The notes: generated by a model not told the origin, from the sequence alone. A DNA stretch of 9,659 nucleotides from an uncultured Solobacterium sp. (GCA_927911475.1 CAKMPP010000177.1:1-9659), one strand, 5' to 3'; shown: positions 1 through 7,143, counted from the stretch's first letter. Translations and numbers: made by a program.

Positions 1-20
1 AGACAAGTTATAACTTGTCT
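1..20 (-). terminator. Palindrome at end of glutaredoxin-like gene, probable terminator
   Basis: The first 20 bases form a perfect palindrome (AGACAAGTTA followed by its reverse complement) that touches the last base of the stop codon of the small thiol-redox gene. A stable hairpin directly after a stop codon is typical of an intrinsic terminator. The U-tract would lie outside the window, so this is not confirmed. It could also be bidirectional. Confidence 0.45.
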
Positions 21-337
21 TAACATCCAGTTCCATCAATATTACATGACTGTCCAGACTCTACTACAGCTGCCTTTGATGTTTCTTCTCCCTTTAGCCA
101 CTCTTCATAGTCAAAACAAATTGAACCATCTTCTAACACGAGTGTTGGGATACCGATATATCCTTCTCTCTTTGCATCATCATACGCTTCAGAATGATCA
201 CGCAAAGCTAGAAATTGTTTTAACGCACGAATCGATCCAGTAATATCGATATATTCAAACACAATATTATTTTTTTCCAGAAATTCTTTGCATGAAACAC
301 AATGTGGACAAAGTGGACTACCAAAAACTTTTATCAT
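20..337 (-). CDS. Glutaredoxin-like thioredoxin-fold protein (CPHC)
   Basis: This is a 105-residue protein with the glutaredoxin/thioredoxin-fold layout: beta strand IKVFG, then an active-site CPHC at residues 10-13, then a helix. The cis-proline motif GIPTLVL follows with Pro64 and leads into an acidic strand. A third cysteine (C16) follows the active site, and the tail holds C98 and C105 in a C-x6-C arrangement ending in DGTGC. Such proteins reduce disulfides or mixed thiols in the cytoplasm; there is no signal peptide. The ATG at 337 has an AGGAGG ribosome binding site at 344-349. The gene appears monocistronic, with its own promoter-like sequence at 359-387 and a palindrome at its end. 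The fold is confident. The substrate is unknown, and it resembles uncharacterised 'glutaredoxin-related' proteins more than classical GrxA or NrdH. Confidence 0.85.
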   Translation of the reverse strand: MIKVFGSPLCPHCVSCKEFLEKNNIVFEYIDITGSIRALKQFLALRDHSEAYDDAKREGYIGIPTLVLEDGSICFDYEEWLKGEETSKAAVVESGQSCNIDGTGC

Positions 338-343
338 AATAAG

Positions 344-349
344 CCTCCT
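344..349 (-). promoter_or_regulatory. Ribosome binding site, glutaredoxin-like gene
   Basis: A perfect AGGAGG on the minus strand lies six bases upstream of the ATG at 337 and fixes this start. Confidence 0.8.
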
Positions 350-358
350 ATTTTCTTA

Positions 359-387
359 ATTGTATCGCATAATTGCATTATTACCAA
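359..387 (-). promoter_or_regulatory. Candidate promoter of glutaredoxin-like gene
   Basis: Read on the minus strand, TTGGTA (382-387) and TACAAT (359-364) are separated by exactly 17 bases. This gives two mismatches to the -35 consensus and one to the -10 consensus. It lies about 20 bases upstream of the ribosome binding site. The spacer contains an ATAAT-TGC-ATTAT inverted repeat (369-381) that could be an operator. Confidence 0.5.
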
Positions 388-440
388 AAAGAATGATTTG
401 AAAGAATTTTAGTATAAATAATTTAGTTATTGTACATAAA

Positions 441-489
441 AGGATAACACTACCAGACTGCTCGTATTAGCAGCTTTTAGTGCTATCCT
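441..489 (-). terminator. Intrinsic terminator of surface-protein gene
   Basis: Two 12-base arms (441-452 and 478-489) pair with a single G-U wobble in minus-strand RNA. In plus-strand RNA the same position would be an A-C mismatch, so the structure favours minus-strand transcription. A second nested stem, CTGCT/AGCAG (458-462 and 469-473), closes a six-base loop. A TTTT run follows the stem on the minus strand, and the hairpin starts 38 bases after the surface-protein stop codon at 528. Confidence 0.75.
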
Positions 490-527
490 ATTGTCTTACT
501 CTTAAATAGCTTAAATATAGAGGATAA

Positions 528-1103
528 TTACTTTGTAACTAGATGACGTGCTTTCAATAAAATTAATACAGCACTTAAACTTACTAGCAATGCACCAATC
601 TGATATCCAATGTTTGTGTTATCACTTGTCTTTGGTGTTACTGATGTAGTTGGTTGTGTTGGTTGTGTTGGAGTTGGAGTTACTTGTGGTGCCTCTTCCC
701 ACATCGCAAATACATTTATTGTTTTAAGTACTTCTGTTGTATTTGGATCAAATGGAAGAACATTTCCTGTTGCATCTCTATAGAACCAACCCTTGAATTG
801 CTTCGTAGTATCATTACTGATTGGAGTTGTACTGAATGATGGTATTGCTTCATCATTTGCACGAACTGCCATACCAATCGTATGACCACGCATCGCTACC
901 GTTTCTTTATTTGCATTTGTACCATCCGCAAATGTAGCACTAGGATTATCACCTAAGCTAAATGTAACCTTCTCACTTGGTACCCATACATACTTATTGC
1001 CATCACTTGATGGATTTGCTACTCCATATGTATAACGTTGACCATTTTTATTTAATGGCGATAGAGAAGTTACAGAAGGATCTGCTAATTGGAAGTACGT
1101 TAG
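528..1103 (-). pseudogene. C-terminal part of frameshifted surface protein: InlB-type repeat and wall-sorting signal
   Basis: This is a reading frame of about 191 codons with no good start or ribosome binding site of its own; the first ATG is at 893. It continues the surface protein encoded immediately upstream after a -1 shift near 1103. It begins EKLTYFQLADPSV, then enters a segment from KVTFSLGDN through FKGWFYRD to TINVFAMWEE. That segment matches the InlB B-repeat/Flg_new pattern of Gram-positive surface proteins. A Thr/Pro-rich spacer (TPTPTQPTQPTT) follows, then the motif TPKTSD, a hydrophobic stretch (IGALLVSLSAVLILL) and a basic end (KARHLVTK). This is the layout of a sortase-processed wall anchor, although the motif departs from LPXTG. 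Without frame restoration, this anchor is lost from the protein. Confidence 0.7.
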
Positions 1104-2404
1104 TTTTTCATTACCATTGCTGCACCATTGGTTGGTGTTGTACTTAGCTCAGCCGTTGTATCTTTATGATACTTTACTAAGAACGAACCACCTGTTACAA
1201 CATATGATGAAGTTCCTGCTTCAATAGCCGCAATATTATCAATCGCATAAATCATCTCTTCTGAACGATCGTTAGTTGCTGGTGTATTAATTACCGTATT
1301 TTCTCCAATTTGCAATGTTGAGTCAGAACTACCAATAATAATTGGCGTTTGAAATTCGTTAACTCTCGTAAAATTCAATTCTGAATTATCGATTGAGATA
1401 CTTCCACCCTGTGAGATACTTCCACCCTGTTCAAAAAGAATTCCTGCACTACCCTGATTTCGAACTGTGTCTTCATCTCCAGAAATATTAAGATTAATTT
1501 TGGAATTGCTGATATTTAAACTAGAAGGACTGAGCACTACAATTCCAAATAATGTATTGTGTACAGAGAAAGTGGAATTTCTAATCTCAGAAGGTATAAG
1601 TGCTGTGCCCCCAGACAAACAAAAATAAGTATGTTGTAAACTATTTGCATATCCGTTTAGAAAATCAATCGAAACATCAGAATTATCAACTAACATATTT
1701 GGAATCTGAATAGTCGCTAGTCCTGTTCCAACAAATAACACATTCTTAAAGTTCCAAGTATATCCGTTTACAACCTCCCTATATGGGAGATCACCACCAT
1801 CGTCAGGTGGTCCACCCCATGTTTTGACATTAGATGTAGTTAATTTGAGTGTTGCGTTTTCCAATTTTAAATCTTCTGAATGTAATTTATTAAACTTATA
1901 TGCTGTAATGTCTATTACCAAAGATTCTCTTGATGTACCCTTTACATTACCATCTAAAGTGACATGTTGATTATCTTTGAATACATAATTTCCATCATTC
2001 ATTTCAGCTCCAGTTTGTAAATCTAAAGCTTTCTTGAAACCTTGCATATTTAAAGTAGAACCATTAACAGTTTTAATATGTGAACCACTCGCAATTGTAA
2101 TTCCATTCTGGTCATCATCGTCATTGAGAATTGTAGTATCTGAGACAACTTCTAAAGTCATATCATTATTCACTACTGCATCTCTAAATGCGGCGTTTGT
2201 AGTATCAAAAAGACCACTAATTCGGATTGTATCACCTGTATTACCAGCAGCTACTGCATCATTAATCGTTGCATATGTGACAGTATCATCATCATTTAGC
2301 CAAATCTTACCAGTCTCTAATGCACTTACGCTGAGCGTAAAAGATAGGATACTACTCATTCCTAAAATCAAAGCCAATATTAATCCTGTCAATTTTTTTG
2401 TCAT
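1100..2404 (-). CDS. Secreted beta-helix-like surface protein, N-terminal part (frameshifted)
   Basis: This frame encodes 434 residues. It starts with a Sec signal peptide (basic MTKK, hydrophobic core to about residue 24, likely cleavage after SVSA at residue 28). The mature part has many short repeated strands rich in Asn, Ser, Thr and Ile (for example LNISNSKINLNISG and DNSELNF). This is the look of a right-handed beta-helix, as in pectin-lyase-fold adhesins. QGGSIS is duplicated around residues 325-337. The frame stops in ...GAAMVMKN, and the neighbouring frame carries an InlB-type domain and sorting signal; joining them gives 625 residues. ATG 2404 has a GGAGGG ribosome binding site at 2411-2416. 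The role is probably adhesion or glycan interaction. No catalytic residues are recognisable, so no enzyme activity is claimed. Confidence 0.75.
   Translation of the reverse strand: MTKKLTGLILALILGMSSILSFTLSVSALETGKIWLNDDDTVTYATINDAVAAGNTGDTIRISGLFDTTNAAFRDAVVNNDMTLEVVSDTTILNDDDDQNGITIASGSHIKTVNGSTLNMQGFKKALDLQTGAEMNDGNYVFKDNQHVTLDGNVKGTSRESLVIDITAYKFNKLHSEDLKLENATLKLTTSNVKTWGGPPDDGGDLPYREVVNGYTWNFKNVLFVGTGLATIQIPNMLVDNSDVSIDFLNGYANSLQHTYFCLSGGTALIPSEIRNSTFSVHNTLFGIVVLSPSSLNISNSKINLNISGDEDTVRNQGSAGILFEQGGSISQGGSISIDNSELNFTRVNEFQTPIIIGSSDSTLQIGENTVINTPATNDRSEEMIYAIDNIAAIEAGTSSYVVTGGSFLVKYHKDTTAELSTTPTNGAAMVMKN
1395..1430. repeat. 18-bp perfect tandem repeat, two copies, in surface-protein gene
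   Basis: The 18-base unit GAGATACTTCCACCCTGT occurs twice in succession (1395-1412 and 1413-1430) with no difference. It is in frame and adds exactly six residues per copy (QGGSIS). Slipped-strand copying is the likely origin. Confidence 0.9.
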
Positions 2405-2425
2405 TGATATCCCTCCACATAAAAA

Positions 2426-2443
2426 GCAAATTTATACATTTGC
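2426..2443. repeat. Inverted repeat in leader of surface-protein gene
   Basis: GCAAAT and ATTTGC arms (2426-2431 and 2438-2443) flank a six-base AT spacer. The repeat lies between the candidate -10 and the ribosome binding site of the surface-protein gene. It could be an operator or a leader hairpin; the stem is short. Confidence 0.35.
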
Positions 2444-2449
2444 CGATAT

Positions 2450-2478
2450 ATATTATCATCAAAAAATATTATTATTAA
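2450..2478 (-). promoter_or_regulatory. Candidate promoter of surface-protein gene
   Basis: On the minus strand an extended -10 (TGA then TAATAT, 2450-2455) lies 17 bases downstream of TTAATA (2473-2478), which matches four of six -35 positions. The region is extremely AT-rich, so chance matches are likely. Confidence 0.35.
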
Positions 2479-2546
2479 TAAAAATGCTACACTATTAATC
2501 ATTATTCTTAAGCTACTAGACCTTATCAATTTTAACATTTACCAAC

Positions 2547-2588
2547 AAAAAAACGAATTTTCATTACAGTCGTAACTACTCATTCGTT
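2547..2588 (-). terminator. Intrinsic terminator after oppF
   Basis: On the minus strand, AACGAAT and ATTCGTT arms (2582-2588 and 2552-2558) enclose a smaller GTTAC/GTAAT stem. They run straight into a seven-base T tract (2547-2553). The structure starts 14 bases after the oppF stop and is the natural end of the opp transcript. Confidence 0.8.
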
Positions 2589-2601
2589 CAAATAATCTTT
2601 T

Positions 2602-3540
2602 TTACTTCATATTCTTGCGATATTCAGCTAATTCAGCGTCATTTGCCCATACAAAGTGTCCAGGCTTAATTTCATGGAATGCTGGTTTATCATCATCATA
2701 ATGATGGCTATCCAACGAATATGGTTTAACAACCTTAGCCTTTTCAATCTGTGGATCAGGAATTGGAACAGCTCCTAATAATGACTGTGTATATGGGTGT
2801 AGTGGATTGAGGAACAATTCATTTGTTTCTGCAAGTTCTACAATTCTACCTAAGTGAATAACCGCAATACGGTCAGAGATAAAACGTACAACTGATAAGT
2901 CATGCGCAATAAAGATACATGTCAATCCACGTTCTCTCTGTAATCTCTTTAATAGGTTTAATACCTGCGCACGAATAGATACGTCTAGCGCTGAGATAGG
3001 TTCATCTGCAATCAATAATTCAGGCTGCATGATAATCGCTCTAGCGATACCAATACGTTGACGCTGACCACCTGAGAATTCATGTGGGTAACGAGACATA
3101 TGTTCTTCAAGAAGACCTACTTCATTTAATGCAGATACTACTTGGTTATAACGATCTTCTTCATCAGTATATAACTTAAAGTTAACTAAACCTTCAGAAA
3201 CAATGTAGTCAACAGTTGCACGTTCATTTAGTGAAGCAGCTGGATCTTGGAAGACCATTTGAATCTTACGAATGACTTCTTGGTCTAATTCACGAGAAAT
3301 CTTTCCTGAAATACGCTTTCCTTCAAATAAGACTTCACCGTTACTAATTGGATTAATACGGTTAATTGCACGTGCAATTGTTGTCTTACCTGAACCAGAC
3401 TCACCTACAAGAGAGAAAGTCTCACCTCTATAAACTTGGAAGTTTGCATCATGTACTGCAACAAACTTATTCTTTCCATTAGTGAAAGTTACTTCAAGGT
3501 TTTTGACTTCAACAAGTACTTCTTTTTCGTTGTTATCCAT
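2602..3540 (-). CDS. oppF: Oligopeptide ABC transporter ATP-binding protein OppF
   Basis: This is a 312-residue cytoplasmic ATPase that pairs with OppD to power peptide import. It has Walker A GESGSGKT (46-53), Q-loop Gln98, signature FSGGQRQR (155-162), Walker B LLIADEP (175-181), D-loop SALD and switch His213. All catalytic positions are intact. The C-terminal NPLHPYTQSLLGAVPIPDP segment is typical of the OppF/DppF branch, and the length is normal for OppF. I chose ATG 3540 over a GTG at 3558. The strong AAGGAGGT (3548-3555) is correctly spaced for 3540, but it lies almost immediately inside a GTG-started frame. The start overlaps the oppD stop by eight bases, implying translational coupling. 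This is the last gene of the operon and is followed by a terminator. Confidence 0.93.
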   Translation of the reverse strand: MDNNEKEVLVEVKNLEVTFTNGKNKFVAVHDANFQVYRGETFSLVGESGSGKTTIARAINRINPISNGEVLFEGKRISGKISRELDQEVIRKIQMVFQDPAASLNERATVDYIVSEGLVNFKLYTDEEDRYNQVVSALNEVGLLEEHMSRYPHEFSGGQRQRIGIARAIIMQPELLIADEPISALDVSIRAQVLNLLKRLQRERGLTCIFIAHDLSVVRFISDRIAVIHLGRIVELAETNELFLNPLHPYTQSLLGAVPIPDPQIEKAKVVKPYSLDSHHYDDDKPAFHEIKPGHFVWANDAELAEYRKNMK

Positions 3541-4645
3541 GATATGTACCTCCTTCACCTAATGTCTCTAATAATCTTTCGTGCAAGTTACGAATTACTT
3601 CAGGCTTTTCAACCTTTGGTGCACGTGGGTCTAATAACCATGTCTTAGCAAGGTGTGTATTACTTACCGCAAACATTGGAGGCTCTTCTTCAAAGTCAAT
3701 TTTCATTGCATAAGGATTACGTGGTGCAAATGCATCACCCACCACCTTTTCAAATAAACTTGGTGGAGTACCTGTAATTGCATATAAATCTTGACCCTTA
3801 ATACCTAACTGAGGCATAGAGCTTAATAGAGCCCATGTATATGGATGCTTAGGATCGTAGAATACTTCTTCTACAGTTCCATATTCAACAATCTGCCCTG
3901 CATACATTACCGCAACCTTATCTGCTACATTCGCAACAACACCAAGGTCGTGTGTAATATAAACAGTTGTAAAGTGATATTCTTCCTGCAAGTCCTTAAT
4001 TAACTTAATAATCTGTGCCTGAATTGTAACGTCTAACGCAGTTGTTGGCTCATCACAAATCAAAATACGCGGACGGCAAGCTAATGCAATCGCAATTACA
4101 ATACGCTGACGCATACCACCAGAATACATGAATGGATATTCATCGAAACGATTTTCTGCATTGTTAATGCCTACACGCTTCATCAAATCAACCGCAATCT
4201 TACGAGCTTCAATTAGATCAACACCCTGATGTTTTACAATAACCTCAGTAATCTGTGAACCAATTGTACGAATTGGGTTCAAGGAAGTCATTGGATCCTG
4301 GAAGATTGTAGCAATCTTCTTACCACGGATTTCTTCCCAATCCTTATCTGAAGTATTTTCTAAAAGGTTACGTCCTTCAAAAATGATCTTACCCTGTGGG
4401 ATATTACCATTCTTGTCTAACATACCTGTGAATGTTTTTGTAAATACAGATTTACCTGAACCAGACTCACCTACAATTGCAAGCGTTTCACCATCATAAA
4501 GATCTAATGAAACGTTACGAATCGCAGTTAAAATACGGTCACGTACTGTAAATTCAACAATAATATCACGTGCAGATAATACTGCCTCTTTGTCTGAGTT
4601 TTCAAAGGTGATATCTAAGTTTGTAGCTAATGTTTCTTCTGCCAT
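3533..4645 (-). CDS. oppD: Oligopeptide ABC transporter ATP-binding protein OppD (AmiE-like)
   Basis: This is a 370-residue ATPase subunit of the peptide importer. It has Walker A GESGSGKS (59-66), Q-loop Gln116, signature YSGGMRQR (174-181), Walker B ILICDEP (194-200), D-loop TALD and switch His232, all intact. After the NBD comes the OppD-type tail: HPYTWALLSSMP, a TGTPPSL motif, then a long segment with DAFAPRNPYAMKIDFEEEPP. This tail lacks the cysteine cluster found in many OppD/DppD proteins and instead resembles streptococcal AmiE. ATG 4645 is preceded by AAAGGAGGG (4650-4658), which overlaps the oppC stop codon. The gene shares eight bases with oppF. Expected to be membrane-associated through OppB and OppC. 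Confidence 0.94.
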   Translation of the reverse strand: MAEETLATNLDITFENSDKEAVLSARDIIVEFTVRDRILTAIRNVSLDLYDGETLAIVGESGSGKSVFTKTFTGMLDKNGNIPQGKIIFEGRNLLENTSDKDWEEIRGKKIATIFQDPMTSLNPIRTIGSQITEVIVKHQGVDLIEARKIAVDLMKRVGINNAENRFDEYPFMYSGGMRQRIVIAIALACRPRILICDEPTTALDVTIQAQIIKLIKDLQEEYHFTTVYITHDLGVVANVADKVAVMYAGQIVEYGTVEEVFYDPKHPYTWALLSSMPQLGIKGQDLYAITGTPPSLFEKVVGDAFAPRNPYAMKIDFEEEPPMFAVSNTHLAKTWLLDPRAPKVEKPEVIRNLHERLLETLGEGGTYHG

Positions 4646-4656
4646 GATACCCTCCT

Positions 4657-5118
4657 TTACATATGTGTCTTTGGATCAGATGCATCTGCCAAAGTCTGTC
4701 CGACAATATAGAGTGAAATTGAGATAACTGCCGCTACAGAAACTGGAATCCAGAATAAATATGGAGCAGATGTCATGTATGCAGAGTTACTAGAAATAAG
4801 TCTACCCAAAGAAACTTCTTTCTCTGTTAAACCAATTCCTAAGTAAGACAAGAATACCTCATAAGAAATAAAGCTTGGTACATCTCTTGAAATAGATGTA
4901 ACGATAATTGGAATCATAAATGGTAAAACGTTGTGTTGGATAATCTTATGTGTAGGTGTACCTAAGCATCTTGAAGCTAAGTTATATTCACGGTCACGAA
5001 TCATCATAACCTGAATACGGATACTATACGCCATACCTAACCATGAAGTAATACACAAGCAGAATACCAACTGCCAGAATCCAGGTCCTAATACATAGGA
5101 CAAGACAATAACAACTAA
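4657..5118 (-). pseudogene. oppC: oppC, C-terminal part of frameshifted permease
   Basis: This frame encodes the second half of the OppC permease, starting at LVVIVLSYVLGPGFW. It contains the EAA loop that docks the ATPase (from YNLASRCLGTP through HNVLPFMIP), followed by FLSYLGIGL and a final membrane segment ending in the typical SDPKTHM tail. An ATG exists at 5154 in this frame, but the residues from it to about 5119 (MKFITSLQTYHS) do not look like OppC. They are the other-frame reading of the ...NIIANVPF coding sequence. The true gene therefore enters this frame near 5118 through a frameshift. The stop at 4657 lies inside the oppD ribosome binding site. Joined to the upstream half, with two bases restored, the protein would be 308 residues, a normal OppC/AmiD length. 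Confidence 0.8.
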
Positions 5119-5581
5119 TGAATGGTACGTTTGCAATGATGTTATAAACTTCAATCATGATAACGTCCATCTTACGTGAATAACCCCAGAATGCACCTAC
5201 AATAACACCAACCACATTTGTAATGACTGTAGCGATAATTGCAAGACTCAATGAAGTTCTAGCACCTGCCCAAACAACATCGAATAATGAGTCACCTACT
5301 TGGTTTGTACCAAACCAGAACTGCAAGTTTGGCGCAATAAAGCGACGTGAGAAATCATTAATGTGTATTTGTTCAGTTGGATTGTATCCACTAATAAACG
5401 GTAAAATATAAGATAAGAATAAAGTCATGAGTGTAAGTACTAAGAAGAAGATTGCAATCTTACTACTAAAGAACTTTCTAAATACACTATTCCAATAAGA
5501 ATATTTAGGACTATTTATTCTTTCTGATGCAAAGTCGTCTAATGCGACAAAAGTAAATCTTTCATCTCTAATTTCTGCCAT
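5024..5581 (-). CDS. oppC: oppC, N-terminal part of frameshifted permease
   Basis: This frame encodes the first half of the inner permease subunit OppC. It has a cytoplasmic N-terminus with the OppC_N-type helix around residues 33-64 (SVFRKFFSSKIAIFFLVLT...). An external loop with FWFGTNQVGDSLFDVVWAGARTSL follows, which is a hallmark of OppC/DppC. The next membrane helix is around residues 109-134, then the DVIMIEVYNIIANVP segment. Family-like sequence ends at residue 154; the remaining residues (ISCYCLVLCIRTW...) are out-of-frame readthrough to a stop at 5024. ATG 5581 overlaps the oppB stop by one base (TAATG), with AAAAGGAGA at 5592-5600. The gene would be non-functional as written unless the shift is an error or is recoded. 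Confidence 0.82.
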   Translation of the reverse strand: MAEIRDERFTFVALDDFASERINSPKYSYWNSVFRKFFSSKIAIFFLVLTLMTLFLSYILPFISGYNPTEQIHINDFSRRFIAPNLQFWFGTNQVGDSLFDVVWAGARTSLSLAIIATVITNVVGVIVGAFWGYSRKMDVIMIEVYNIIANVPFISCYCLVLCIRTWILAVGILLVYYFMVRYGV

Positions 5582-6789
5582 TATCTTGAATCTCCTTTTG
5601 CCTGTAACTGAATACGAGGATCAACAACTGTTACGAGTAAGTCACCTAATAACAAGGCAAAAATAGAAACAGCAGTGAAAATGAATGTTAGACCAATCAC
5701 CATTGGGTTATTATACGCCTTAATACTATCTGGCAACATCTTACCCATACCAGGAATCGCAAACACAGTTTCTGTAATAACTGCACCAGAAATTGTAAGA
5801 ATAACTGCTGCTGGGAAACCATTTACGAACGGAATAATCGCATTACGTAAAATATGTGTACGGAAGATTTCACTATTGGAAAGACCCTTCGCACGCGCAA
5901 ACTTAACATAGTCAGAACTCGACTGGTCAACCATGTAACGTCTGATCCATAACATCTGTCCACCTGTACTTAATAAACCAAGAATTAAGACAGGCATGAT
6001 GTATGAGCGTATATCATGTGCACCATATACCGGGAATTTATCAGGTAAGCCAAACTGCATACCAATTGATCTAACGAAATAGATAAATGCAAGTGATGGG
6101 ACAGCACTCATAATATTGATATAAACTGTACCAAGCTTATCTTGCCACTTACCCTTATTGGCAGCCATCACCATACCAGCTGGAATACCAAATAGATAAG
6201 TAATTAATAACGCAATTAAACCTTGAATTGCGGATGTAGTAACCATTGATGGATCTAGTAAGTTAGAAGAACAATTTGCATAGTTATCATTAAACTTACT
6301 CTTATCAATGCTATCTAATAGTTCAGTGTATTTATAAGTACAAGAATGTAAATTTACAGCTGAAGAAGTAGTCTTTCCTGTTTCGAAAGTTACTTCTTGG
6401 CTATTTGCATTACCCTGTGATTGTGTAATAACTGTTGTTACGTCAACACCACTAAATGTTGGGTAAGAAATACCAAAATTCAACCCAATAATATTCTGGT
6501 GAATAAATGGGAAGTTTCCATCCATATATGCTAGGTACTTATGTTCACATCCTGCACACTTAATTGCAGGTAATCCGTTATAGTCATTTTCAATATAGAC
6601 TTTTCTTTCCATATTTTCATTATGACCATCATACATTCTCCAAGGATGATCCACTTCAATTAATCTACCAAACCAGTTTATAACAAGTTCAGGAACAGAA
6701 TAATCCTTATATGCATAGTATTTGCCATCAGAATATGTATTAACTGTATATCCCTTCGCAACATACTTAGCAACTTGATCCTTAGTAAA
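5581..6789 (-). pseudogene. oppB: oppB, C-terminal part of frameshifted permease (AmiC-like)
   Basis: About 402 codons are open from near 6789, starting FTKDQVAKYVAKGYT. The first possible start is a GTG at 6654 (before DHPWRMYDG), with no convincing ribosome binding site, so this is not an independent gene. It encodes the rest of the extracytoplasmic insertion, including FPFIHQNIIGLNFGISYPTF and ITQSQG...TGKTTSS, which are recognisable in streptococcal AmiC. Five membrane-spanning segments of the permease domain follow. The EAA loop (YVKFARAKGL...HILRNAIIP, residues 384-410 of the repaired protein) contacts the ATPases. The end GDLLVTVVDPRIQL is typical of OppB. Cysteines 168, 171, 240 and 263 lie in the external domain. 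The repaired full length of 492 residues is close to AmiC and longer than the roughly 300-residue enteric OppB. Confidence 0.85.
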
Positions 6790-7058
6790 TCAGAATCAGC
6801 TACCATGCATGCATCATAGTCACTTGTATTTGCACAAATGTCCTTCTGTTCTTCATAACGTAGATAACCTAGAGTCTTCCAGGTGTTGTATTTGTATTTT
6901 GTTTTATCATCCGCACTCTTCAACTTCTGGTAAGTTGTATCAGTTGTAAAGATATCGTCGCGCGGAGTTAGCGTATAGACTAAAACCAATGCGATAGTAA
7001 CAACCGCAAAAATCGAGAAGAACGATCTGATTACACGGCCTAAAATATAACGCTTCAT
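6678..7058 (-). CDS. oppB: oppB, N-terminal part of frameshifted permease
   Basis: This frame encodes the start of the OppB permease: MKRYILGRVIRSFFSIFAVVTIALVLVYTLTPRDD. It is an N-terminal membrane helix (about residues 10-30) of the AmiC type, followed by the first part of the external domain up to ADSD at residue 90. Beyond that point the frame is unrelated (LLRIKLLSMLRRD...) and stops at 6678, while the AmiC-like sequence continues in another frame. I prefer ATG 7058, with AGGGGTGAG just upstream. A GTG at 7067 with AAAGG is an alternative that adds three residues. Two cysteines (C75 and C84) lie in the external part. It follows oppA after a gap with a terminator-like hairpin and probably has its own promoter. 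Confidence 0.82.
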   Translation of the reverse strand: MKRYILGRVIRSFFSIFAVVTIALVLVYTLTPRDDIFTTDTTYQKLKSADDKTKYKYNTWKTLGYLRYEEQKDICANTSDYDACMVADSDLLRIKLLSMLRRDIQLIHILMANTMHIRIILFLNLL

Positions 7059-7087
7059 ATAACTCACCCCTACCTTTCATAGTAGTT

Positions 7088-7116
7088 ATAATACCATATA
7101 AGACTTACTATTTCAC
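7088..7116 (-). promoter_or_regulatory. Candidate internal promoter before oppB
   Basis: On the minus strand, an extended -10 (TGG then TATTAT, 7088-7093) lies 17 bases from GTGAAA (7111-7116), which matches four of six -35 positions. Initiation would fall about 20-25 bases before the oppB start. It would feed oppBCDF independently of the terminator after oppA. Confidence 0.45.
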
Positions 7117-7143
7117 TAAAATATAATTTTTTTCATAATTAAT

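Noticed and set aside
2034..2498. Plus-strand open frame of 154 codons opposite the surface-protein gene
   Set aside because: It lies antisense to the signal peptide and beta-helix region, has no convincing ribosome binding site, and no family resemblance. The minus-strand frame has signal peptide, ribosome site and domain logic.
3541..3558. GTG start at 3558 for oppF (six extra residues)
   Set aside because: The Shine-Dalgarno AAGGAGGT lies inside that extension and is correctly spaced for ATG 3540.
5675..5911. Plus-strand open frame of 78 codons opposite oppB
   Set aside because: It is a shadow of the conserved permease EAA-loop region; the minus-strand reading is clearly OppB.
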